The notes under the pieces were generated by a model. The model did not search any database and had not been told where the DNA came from. It saw nothing but the letters and a program-made list of their open reading frames with translations. From positions 34,490,435-34,554,434 of the forward strand of contig CM026400.1 in NCBI GenBank assembly GCA_014843695.1: 64,000 nucleotides of DNA, written 5' to 3'. The position numbers were made by a program, and so were the translations under genes. Source of the DNA: Archivesica marissinica. Taxonomy: Eukaryota; Mollusca; Bivalvia; Venerida; Vesicomyidae. Positions 48,566 to 58,864 of the stretch are shown here, in pieces (position 1 is the stretch's first letter; every line of letters begins with the position of its first letter).

Positions 48566-48793
48566 TCATAATACAAATTTATTTTAGCTGGAGTGCGAAA
48601 CAAGTTCTTATAACTTATATTAATCACTCTCGTGACCTCATTCCTGATGGAAATCATTACCGCGAGGGAGAGAGAAGAGGCAACGTGGAATTTAAATGCC
48701 TTGCCTAAGGGCACAATCGTAATGGCTCCTGTGGGGCGCGAACTCGAGGCCTTTCGCACATGAAACAAATGTTCTACCACTGCGCTATAACGA
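48566..48793 (-). mobile_element. tRNA-derived SINE, family C, with head
   Basis: On the - strand: GTTATAGCGCAGTGGTAGAA (box A), GAGTTCGCGCCCC (box-B-like), body with GATTGTGCCCTTAGGCAAGG and GATTTCCATCAGGAATGAGG, tail ACTCCAGCTAAAATAAATTT. This is the only family C copy here with its head. Confidence 0.75.
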
Positions 48794-48926
48794 CTTCCAC
48801 AATGTCCTTAGGCTGCTAGTTAAGACTATTGGATCCACATTGCTTCTTCTCTCTCCCTCAAGGCAATGGATTCCACGAGTAATCTAGCATTGTAAGAACT
48901 TGTTTCGCAATCAAGCTAAAATATAT
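48794..48926 (+). mobile_element. SINE fragment with family C tail
   Basis: CTCCCTCAAGGCAATGGATT and then TGTAAGAACTTGTTTCGCAA plus AGCTAAAATA resemble the 3' half of the family C/3411-type elements, in the opposite orientation to 48566-48793. Confidence 0.5.
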
Positions 48927-49119
48927 TTTTTCATAAATTTACTTATAAGATTAGGAAAGCCTAAAAGCATTTGAAAACTTCAAACAGAATGTTACTCTGT
49001 GAAAAGTTACTGGATTGGAACGTGCCCCATGACACACGCAACTATAGACTTCAAACTGATATTTCGTACTAATTTCATCAACATGTTTCAAGTTAGCACG
49101 AGATGTCCATACTGATGAT

Positions 49120-49132
49120 GGATGGAAAGTAC
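49120..49132. repeat. LINE target-site duplication, left
   Basis: GGATGGAAAGTAC, repeated exactly at 53329-53341, brackets the LINE. Confidence 0.85.
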
Positions 49133-52100
49133 TTCTTCTTCTTGTCGTTCGCGAATCACATGGACAAGCCGGCAGCAAACACGAAATGGGCCGTCCTCCT
49201 CAGATCCTCCCGGCAGCCATGTAACTTCGTCTGGAGAGAAGTATCTGTTGGCCAGGTTGTTTTCCTCAGCCCATGAAGATTGGGACACTCTTGGAGGATG
49301 TGTTCTGCAGTCTGGTCCCCTACATTGCAGCTGCAGGCAGTTGATGGAGCTAGTCCAAGCTTCCGACACATATGGAAGTTCAGGCGGTTATGCCCTGTTC
49401 TAAGCCGGAATATCGTGACTTGCTCCTGTCTGGTGAGAAGGTGGTAGTCATCCTTCTCGACTGTTGGCTTTGATGCAGATTTGATTATGGTGCATTTCTC
49501 CTTGTAAGTCAAATCTTTGTCTGGTTGCGTCTCGGTAGAACCTTGCTTGGCAAGCTGGTCAGCGGCTTCATTGCCAGGAATGCCTGTGTGCAGGTACCCA
49601 CTGGAGGACAGTTCTTTTAGATACGCTGACTGTTCGAAGGGCTTCCATCAGGTGGGGTTCTTTGTTGTTAGACAGGGCATCCAGAACTGAGAGCGCATCA
49701 GTCAGGAAGACAACCTGGGCACACTCTACAGTGTTGTGTACTAGAGATGCTGCTGTTTCAAGGGCCTGTACTTCTGCCCCATAGTTGCTGCAGTGTACTC
49801 CAGTAGGTAGAGCAACTGACTGTGTGTGTCCATCTGGGTGTCGGACATACACGCTTGCTCCTCCGTTTGCTACTGCTCTTGTGGCTGAACCATCTGTGTA
49901 GACTTGTAGCCATGCTTCTCCAGGATAACTTTTGTCGATGTGTGCTAGTGTGAGGGCACGTTTGACGTCATCATGTTGTCTATCTCTGGATGTCATGTAT
50001 GGGATTGTACTGCAGATGGTAACCTTGGATTCATCGCTAGTCAACCATGGCTTGGATAGAAATGGCGTTAGAGGCAATGTCTTGGCTGGGAGATGGCTGG
50101 TGTGCTTTCGAGCAAGCTTCTTGGACTGGTGGATGAAACTGCTTCGCTTTAGACGATTCTTCGTTAGTGCCTCAACTCTCTGCTTCATCGGTTGTTCTTC
50201 CTGACATCGAAACTTCTCTGTCTGTAGAAGAATTCTTGTGTCGCGACGTTCTTGCAGTGGCTGGATGGACGTAATTTTCTCCATAGCCTTGATTGGAGTG
50301 CTCTTCATTGCACATGTGATCAGCCTGAGAGCCTTGTTCTGAACCTTGTCGAGTGTCTGTTGGTTGGTCTTGGCTGATGATGTCCAGGCGGTGGATCCAT
50401 ATTCCAGGTGAGGCCTGACCACACCTTGGTATATAGTCTTCAGGATGTGATCATTGGCACCCCATGTGGTGCCAGCAAGCTTCCGAAGGATTGCAAGTTT
50501 GCGCTTGGCTTTGGCCTCTGCTTTCTGGATATGTGGCTTCCATGTCTGCCGTCTGTCAAATGTCACCCCCAAGTATGTTGGCTCGTTGTCCGTCTTCAAG
50601 GCAGTTCCACCGACTTTGATGGTTCCAGCTTTCTGTTTGGTGGAAAGTGTGAAGAGTGTGGTTGACGACTTCTCCTTATTAATAGAGATGCACTAGTCTT
50701 CTGCCCATGCTGTGAGCTTGTCTGCGGCCATCTGCATTCTGTATGTGGCAGTCGTTGCATATTCTTCAACACACCACATGACCAAGTCGTCAGCATAGAG
50801 TGCTGCTTTGATACCATGTGGCAACTCTGCAAGCAAGTCATCGATGAAGATGAGGAACAGCGTAGGCGAGATCACTCCTCCTTGAGGAACACCATGTCGG
50901 ATGAGGAATTTCTTGCTCTTCTGGTTGTCAACAAGTACTCTGGCTCTGCGATTGTGTAGGAAGGATTTGGTCCATCGGAGCATCTTGTCGGCAATTCCGC
51001 ATCATTGCATCTTGACCAGCAGCCCATCAGTCCAGACTTTGTCAAAAGCCTTCTGGAGGTCTATCCAGGTTGCAAAAACTACCTTCTGGCCTTGGAATGC
51101 ATCCTCAACTTCCTGAGCGAGGTATGTTGCCTGGTCCTCTGTGCATCTGAACTGTCGGAATCCTGCTTGTTCCTTGGATAGGAGGTTTTCTGTCTCAAGG
51201 TACCACATGAGTATCTTGTTAACTATCCTCTCCATTGTCTTGACCACACAGCTAGTGAGACTAATAGGGCGATAGCTGGAAGCTTTCTTTCTATCCTTGC
51301 CGTTCTTGTAGATTGGGATAACATTGGCTTCCTTCCAGATCTGCGGAACTATGCCTTCTTTCCAGCTAAGATTGAAGATGTCAAGAAGTTTCAGCATGGC
51401 TGAGCATCCAAGATGAGTTAGCATCTCATTGGAGATTCCATCTGGTCCAGGTGACTTCCTCTTTTTCAGTTGTCTGAGTGCTGTGTACAGTTCCTGGTAT
51501 GTAAGTGGAAGTTTCATGGAGTCTTGTTCCGTATGCGTTTTACTTCTATCCTTCTGTTCTTTCCGTGCCTCTCTTTGCTGTTGGCGTGTGACTTTGATGT
51601 TGCCCTCTTTCTGGTAGGCTTTGGCGAGACAGTCTGCAGTCTCTTTGCCGGTCAACAGTTTCCCATCCTCATCCAACGTGATTTTCTGTCTGTTATTTTC
51701 TTCTTCATTTAGCTGTTTCGTGAGCCTCCACAACTTCCTCCCATCCTTCTCAAGGTTCAGGGCAGCAGTTTTCTCCCTCCAACTTCGTCGTGTAGCTTCC
51801 AGTTTAGATTTTTGAAACTGTGCCTTTGCTTTCTGAAGTTGTTCATGGTTTTCTTGTGATGGCTGTTCTTCTGCCCTGTTCCTTGCTTCAGTGAGTTCAT
51901 CTTGGAGGGTCTGCAACTAATTGGTCCAGTAGGGCTTGTATTCTCTTCTCGCACCTCTAGGTATGGTTTCATGGGCAGCTTTGAGTATGCAGCTGTTGAA
52001 CTCTTTCACCACGTTGTTAACATCTCTTCCTTGTACCTGTATGCCTCGAGTAAGAGAATTGGACCGAATAGCATAGAGACTCCACTTGGCTTTCTTGTAG

Positions 52101-53328
52101 TTCCATCTAGGGTAGGGATGGTCTGTCTGTATCACTTCACTGCTGAGTGTGAGGAACACTGGTTTGTGGTCACTTCCACCAAGTTGATCGCCAACTTCTC
52201 TAACCGTACCTTTCTGAATGTCCTCTGTGCAGAATGCTAGATCTGGAGAGGTAGTAGTGTGCCATCGCCTAGAGTAGAAGGTTGGTACATCATAGGGCTG
52301 GTTGACGAGAATCAAGTTGTGCTCATCCTGCCAGTCCTCCACTTCATCCCCACGCCTATCAGACTGTGCATATCCCCAACTCTGGGAATGACTATTGAAG
52401 TCACCAACAACCATGCATCGACTGTTTGAAACTCCAATAGTGTCAAGGGCAAGGGCTTTGTCATTTGGGCAGTAGTAGTTGACGAGGTTCATCTCAGTTG
52501 ATTTGATCTTGATCTTGAACTCCTGGTATTCTGCTCCTTCAAGGTAGGTGTTCACTTCGCTCACATTGATGTTGTTCCGGATTAGAGTGAGCACACCACC
52601 CTTGTGTCTGTCTTGTCGGTCTGCTCGGAGGCACTGGTAGCCTCGTACTTTGAACGTCTTGTCTTTGTTCAGGTGTGTTTCCTGTAGGCAGCAAACACTT
52701 ACCTCTTTGTCCTGTAGTACTTGCTCAAGTTCAGTCTTTTTGTTAAAGACTCCTTCAGCATTCCACTGCATGAGCACAAGAGGTTTCTGATTCACGTTTC
52801 GGCCAGTAGCTGTCCTTCGCCGTCCCCTGGCTCCACAGGGCGGCTTAGGGTGACCTCCAGTAGCTAAGGATGGGTTCCTTCGAGGTATGGAACCCGGCAC
52901 TGTACCTGCCTGGCGGGTCTTCACAGGTCCAGCACCATCTCGGTTTACTCTTTCTGTCATTGTGATTCATGTTGCGTTATGCGTAGTACCGTGGTTTATT
53001 AGAATGCGCCGTGCGGCCCAGTACTTCCGGCTTCAGCATTCGAAGTTTCTGTTGGGGTTACCTCACCCTTAGGCTAGGACTTTTAAGGCGGTCCATATGT
53101 TCGCCTGATGCACCCGTTGTGGGACACGTGGAGTATTTAATAGGAGTAGCTTTGACATGTGCTATCCTGCCCCGTCCTGGTAGGTAACACCGCCATATGG
53201 TCCGGGACTGCTTATTTGATTCACAGCTAACCCCCATATCTGAGGGCCGTTTCCCCTATCTGCCACCTGAGGACCCGCTGGGTAGGGGATGGTCGCCCCA
53301 CTACTGAATTGGAAGCAGCATGGACCCA
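49133..53328 (-). mobile_element. Full-length non-LTR retrotransposon (LINE), 4.2 kb
   Basis: The element runs from a 5' end at 53328 (TGGGTCCATGCTGCTTCC) to a 3' end with a short AAG-repeat tail at 49133-49144. It lies between perfect 13-bp target duplications. A 368-nt non-coding leader precedes one EN-RT-RNase H frame, and there is no separate ORF1. The 3' UTR is only about 20 nt. Endonuclease, RT, RNase H and a CCHC-like C-terminus in one protein point to the RNase H-bearing I/jockey group, where the clade is not certain. The frame is broken (see the pseudogene entry). Confidence 0.9.
49153..52960 (-). pseudogene. LINE polyprotein EN-RT-RNase H, disabled
   Basis: The frame starts at 52960. 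The APE-type endonuclease keeps QWNAEG (N67), QETH (E94), GDFNSH (D187), SPDLAF and GSDH (D264, H265). The RT keeps SPGPDG, SYRPISLTS, IDLQKAFDKV, GVPQGGVISP and the catalytic YADD. RNase H keeps VYTDGSA, a GAEVQALE Glu and FLTDALS. The C-terminus has a CxC...H...C finger (CSCNVGDQTAEHILQECP). Breaks: in-frame TAG at 51917-51919, TGA at 51002-51004, TAG at 50693-50695, and a one-base-type frameshift near 49585-49592 in RNase H. It cannot make a full protein and could move only in trans. Plus-strand frames here are shadows. Confidence 0.88.
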
Positions 53329-53341
53329 GGATGGAAAGTAC
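53329..53341. repeat. LINE target-site duplication, right
   Basis: Second copy of GGATGGAAAGTAC, at the LINE 5' end. Confidence 0.85.
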
Positions 53342-53343
53342 AA

Positions 53344-53486
53344 AACCACATGCTTACAAACGTGTAAATGAACTATGTAACCACATGCTTATAAATGTGG
53401 AAATGAACTATGTAACCACATGCTTATAAACGTGTAAATGAACTATGTAACCACATGCTTATAAACGTGGAAATGAACTATGTAAA
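53344..53486. repeat. 35-bp minisatellite, about 4 copies
   Basis: Unit AACCACATGCTTATAAACGT followed by GTAAATGAACTATGT. It starts two bases after the LINE target duplication, so the LINE landed at the edge of this small array. Confidence 0.92.
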
Positions 53487-53576
53487 CACTTACATTTAGT
53501 TTCTTGTGCAGGGAGAGTCACCTTGTGTTTTTTTATTTTATCAAACAACAGCTCAGCTCCACCTCTGTAACAGATA

Positions 53577-56203
53577 GACGTACACTGTACTGTACTGCAC
53601 AAGATAGAAATACACTGTACTGTACTGCACAATAGAAATACAATGTACTGTACTGCACAAGATAGAAATACAATGTACTGTACTGCACAAGATAGAAATA
53701 CAATGTACTGTACTGCACAAGATAGAAATACAATGTACTGTACTGCACAAGATAGAAATACACTGTACTGTACTGCACAAGATAGAAATACAATGTACTG
53801 TACTGCACAAGATAGAAATACAATGTACTGTACTGCACAAGATAGAAATACAATGTACTGTACTGCACAAGATAGAAATACAATGTACTGTACTGCACAA
53901 GATAGAAATACAATGTACTGTACTGCACAAGATAGAAATACACTGTACTGTACTGCACAAGATAGAAATACACTGTACTGTACTGCACAAGATAGAAATA
54001 CACTGTACTGTACTGCACAAGATAGAAATACACTGTACTGTACTGCACAAGATAGAAATACACTGTACTGTACTGCACAAGATAGAAATACAATGTACTG
54101 TACTGCACAAGATAGAAATACAATGTACTGTACTGCACAAGATAGAAATACACTGTACTGTACTGCACAAGATAGAAATACACTGTACTGTACTGCACAA
54201 GATAGAAATACACTGTACTGTACTGCACAAGATAGAAATACAATGTACTGTACTGCACAAGATAGAAATACAATGTACTGTACTGCACAAGATAGAAATA
54301 CACTGTACTGTACTGCACAAGATAGAAATACAATGTACTGTACTGCACAAGATAGAAATACACTGTACTGGACTGCACAAGATAGAAATACACTGTTCTG
54401 TACTGCACAAGATAGAAATACACTGTACTGTACTGCACAAGATAGAAATACAATGTACTGTACTGCACAAGATAGAAATACAATGTACTGTACTGCACAA
54501 GATAGAAATACACTGTACTGTACTGCACAAGATAGAAATACAATGTACTGTACTGCACAAGATAGAAATACAATGTACTGTACTGCACAAGATAGAAATA
54601 CACTGTACTGTACTGCACAAGATAGAAATACACTGTACTGTACTGCACAAGATAGAAATACACTGTACTGTACTGCACAAGATAGAAATACACTGTACTG
54701 TACTGCACAAGATAGAAATACAAAGTACTGTACTGCACAAGATAGAAATACAATGTACTGTACTGCACAAGATAGAAATACACTGTACTGTACTGCACAA
54801 GATAGAAATACACTGTACTGTACTGCACAAGATAGAAATACACTGTACTGTACTGCACAAGATAGAAATTCACTGTACTGTACTGCACAAGATAGAAATA
54901 CAATGTACTGTACTGCACAAGATAGAAATACAATGTACTGTACTGCACAAGATAGAAATACACTGTACTGTACTGCACAAGATAGAAATACAATGTACTG
55001 TACTGCACAAGATAGAAATACACTGTACTGTACTGCACAAGATAGAAATACACTGTACTGTACTGCACAAGATAGAAATACAATGTACTGTACTGCACAA
55101 GATAGAAATACAATGTACTGTACTGCACAAGATAGAAATACAATGTACTGTACTGCACAAGATAGAAATACACTGTACTGTACTGCACAAGATAGAAATA
55201 CACTGTACTGTACTGCACAAGATAGAAATACAATGTACTGTACTGCACAAGATAGAAATACACTGTACTGTACTGCACAAGATAGAAATACACTGTACTG
55301 TACTGCACAAGATAGAAATACAATGTACTGTACTGCACAAGATAGAAATACACTGTACTGTACTGCACAAGATAGAAATACAATGTACTGTACTGCACAA
55401 GATAGAAATACAATGTACTGTACTGCACAAGATAGAAATACAATGTACTGTACTGCACAAGATAGAAATACAATGTACTGTACTGCACAAGATAGAAATA
55501 CACTGTACTGTACTGCACAAGATAGAAATACAATGTACTGTACTGCACACGATAGAAATACAATGTACTGTACTGCACAAGATAGAAATACAATGTACTG
55601 TACTGCACAAGATAGAAATACAATGTACTGTACTGCACAAGATAGAAATACACTGTACTGTACTGCACAAGATAGAAATACACTGTACTGCACAAGATAG
55701 AAATACAATGTACTGTACTGCACAAGATAGAAATACAATGTACTGTACTGCACAAGATAGAAATACAATGTACTGTACTGCACAAGATAGAAATACACTG
55801 TACTGTACTGCACAAGATAGAAATACACTGTACTGTACTGCACAAGATAGAAATACAATGTACTGTACTGCACAAGATAGAAATACACTGTACTGTACTG
55901 CACAAGATAGAAATACACTGTACTGTACTGCACAAGATAGAAATACAATGTACTGTACTGCACAAGATAGAAATACACTGTACTGTACTGCACAAGATAG
56001 AAATACAATGTACTGTACTGCACAAGATAGAAATACAATGTACTGTACTGCACAAGATAGAAATACAATGTACTGTACTGCACAAGATAGAAATACAATG
56101 TACTATACTGCACAAGATAGAAATACAATGTACTGTACTGCACAAGATAGAAATACAATGTACTGTACTGCACAAGATAGAAATACAATGTACTGTACTG
56201 CAC
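53577..56203. repeat. 30-bp minisatellite, about 88 near-identical copies
   Basis: Unit GTACTGTACTGCACAAGATA plus GAAATACAAT or GAAATACACT. From 53641 to 55680, 68 consecutive units show no length change. Almost the only variation is A versus C at one position. One unit at 55681 has lost ten bases. Ten-codon periodicity leaves several frames open on both strands (up to 914 codons). I see no gene evidence. Confidence 0.97.
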
Positions 56204-56257
56204 ACAACAAACTTAAAGTCTACTATCCAAGGTTGATTCAGTGGACTATTAAAACCA

Positions 56258-56475
56258 ACTTTTATTTGTTTTTGAGGTTTAATGTCGCACCAACAGGTTA
56301 GGTCATATGGTTTCCAGCAACATGTATGATTGGTGGAGGAAGATCCCGGGTGCCTCCGAGCAATATTTCAGGTACGTACGAGCACCCGGGTAGAATCACC
56401 GATCTTCTGCAAGCCAGCTGGATAGCTTCCTCACTTGAAAGGATTTGACACCCCCAGTCTAAACCCAAAAACAAA
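56258..56475 (-). mobile_element. SINE-like unit, family E-related
   Basis: On the - strand, GGGTTTAGACTGGGGGTGTC, GAGGAAGCTATCCAGCTGG and a CACCCGGG-containing middle parallel the 25556 unit (GGGGAAGCTATCCAGCAGTG). It ends near AGGTTTAATGTCGCACC. Confidence 0.45.
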
Positions 56476-56633
56476 CCAATTTCAAACTCCGTCTCAAGCT
56501 TCTGATTTGTTCAGCTGAGTAAATCTTTATAAAAGAAAAGCTTTATAACATTAAGTGGTTTGACATAAATGGAAAAATATGGAGCGAGCCTCAATGACAG
56601 AGTGGTCTAGCATGCCATTGTTAGAACTCGCCT

Positions 56634-56842
56634 GTATGTATGTATGTTCCATTAATGGCAAACCCCATGCGGTTACCTAGACATGTTTTCAATGGCAGAC
56701 TTAGCCGACCTAAGCAGTTAACAAGTACTAAGCAATGTGTGCGAGTTGCCATGCTGCTCAATGACACTATATACGTGGACTTAGCGAGTATCGAACCCGG
56801 GACTGTTCGATTCCAAATCCGACATTGGACCACGGACGCCAC
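56634..56842 (-). mobile_element. tRNA-derived SINE, family D
   Basis: On the - strand: GGCGTCCGTGGTCCAATGTC head, box B CGGGTTCGATAC, body shared with 10793-10999, short CATA tail. Confidence 0.75.
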
Positions 56843-57690
56843 ATATAGTTAAGGAGATTGATATATTACCCAAATTCGACTAAAATTGACAAAGACATAT
56901 TTTCCACGTTTATTTTCCACGCCTATTGAATCTATATTTAGATGTGGGGAAATCCACATACTCCGGACAATTGGAAGCTTACATCTAGGCTAACGAAACA
57001 CACCGAAGGTTTCCGAAAAGGTATAAGCTCTGTGGCGATGCAGATTATTTATTTAGATTCTCATTAATTATCAGTATACTAGAACAACATTTAAATATAT
57101 CACATGGCTAGTATGTTTATGCAACCTACCTCATTATTATTCGAAGTTGTCAATTCCCTATTTGTAATATTTAGTACATAAATTGCATTTAACATATATT
57201 TTCGCGACCAATAAATTAGAGGAGATCGTGATAATTTAGGTCAGACACCGCTATTGCAATTTCCATAGGTCACCATTATAACATACAGTGCCATTATATT
57301 TCCCCCAAAATAGTTTGGCACAAAAGACAGTAGTTTTCAACAGACTGGCCTTTGAGCCACAGGAAAATATCAATGGGGTTGACCGATTGCGTTTTTTTAT
57401 TTCCCACTAAAGGCACCCCACCCCTACTCTGAAGGTAATTTAGTGGTGAATGTTGCACTGACACCTGCATTTATAATATGCTGTTTATTTGTCACCATAT
57501 TGTCTGCAAATATTTTTAAATATTCCAAAATGCAGCTCATATATTGTATTTTAATATTTAGAAGTCATGTTCACTATTTGTGACAATACCTACTCAGCCA
57601 ATCAGTTCATGTATCAATAACTCTTAAGGGCTTCCCTACACTTTTTCAACCAATCCCAGACCACTATATCAATAACACCGTCTGACCTTA
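56843..57690. other. Intergenic, AT-rich, nothing recognised
   Basis: No coding exon, transposon end or tandem array is visible. Confidence 0.5.
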
Positions 57691-58160
57691 ATGTTATTGC
57701 GGTTTTTCAGCGTCAACGCAACAGGAGAGAGAACGGAATACTATTTGACCCACTTGTTGACAGCTGTTCTGAAGCTGGTAACTGTATCCATGCATGCAAC
57801 GCTATTTAGTTTGATGAAAGAAATAGTGTCTATGCTGGATCGTTTTGCAATGTACTGGAATAATGCATCTTGAATGATTTGTGGTTTGATGTTCAATATA
57901 GTTGTCACTCTTATGACCACCATGACAGGGCTGACACCAGCCCCTTGACCACCTAGAAGAAGAATATCAGCCAATTCATTCGCCTTCCTTTTGTCCTGGA
58001 GGGATTGGAGCCTGAGGTCACGGTAACATGCGACTGACACACACTATTGATTTGGTGGTGTAGTCTCCATTTATGAATCTGACGACCTGTCTTGGACTTG
58101 TTCCAATGTTCAAGTTTGTCAATCACATACCGCCCCATACTTCCACTTAGTTTAAACATA
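57690..58160. other. Unresolved stretch with two short open frames
   Basis: A - strand pair of frames (58159-57953, starting MFKLSGSMGRYVIDKLEHWN, and 58040-57741) overlaps a + strand frame at 57691-57873. None resembles a family I recognise. The - strand start lies 325 bp from the divergent SerRS-like start, so a head-to-head gene is possible but unproven. Confidence 0.2.
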
Positions 58161-58483
58161 TTTTATTCAGTTCATTCAATATATATATAAACAATACACA
58201 GGATATTTGAAATGGATAGGAAAAGAAGCTGAGAGCTTATGTAAATTTCTTTCCATAAAACTTTGGTAGCGGCCTTATTGTAGAATTATATTGTCTATGC
58301 TGTTTCTAATGTTATATATAAATACAAGGAAATAACAGTAATAGAGGCTAGACTGGCATTGGAATGAAGGAAAACGTAATGTATCATATCATTCATAAGT
58401 ATTAATGTTGATAGATCTATATGTATTTCAGGGTTTATTTGGTGAAGACAAGCTGGAAATATCGTTCATAACATTAGTATAAA

Positions 58484-58864
58484 ATGAATTCCTTGCTGAA
58501 ACTGTTCCCTGCACCGAAGATCAGCTGTTTGTCCATATCTAGACCGTTGACATATGCATATTTAACATCCAAACTGTCGGTATGGAAACACGATGTAGAC
58601 TATGCAAGAGTATATGCTACACTGTCACAACATAGATCAGAGAAAGCTAGAGCAGCAGAATATTCAACACTAAACTTGGTGCAGTCAGTTCAAAATGCAG
58701 CACAATTCAGACATAATAGCTCATCTCTCTTTGTCAGTGATGTAGATTTGAATGCTTCATCAGATTTCCAGTTTGATCATGACCTTGTAGACCGGCTAGA
58801 TAATTTGGAGGAACTAAAGTCCAATCTACATTTGCGAGGCTTGAACATCGATGTTGATCAATTG
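58484..58864 (+). CDS. SARS2-like: SerRS-like exon 1
   Basis: ATG at 58484 opens a frame of 127 codons. The donor is CAATTG|GTAAGCA. A possible upstream acceptor (TATTTCAG at 58425-58432) hints at a 5' UTR intron. Read-through beyond the donor stops within 12 codons. Confidence 0.7.

Noticed and set aside
49122..52240. Plus-strand frames across the LINE
   Set aside because: Shadows of the - strand endonuclease/RT/RNase H frame.
53459..56205. Frames of 914, 890 and 685 codons
   Set aside because: Ten-codon repeat artefacts, open in several frames on both strands.
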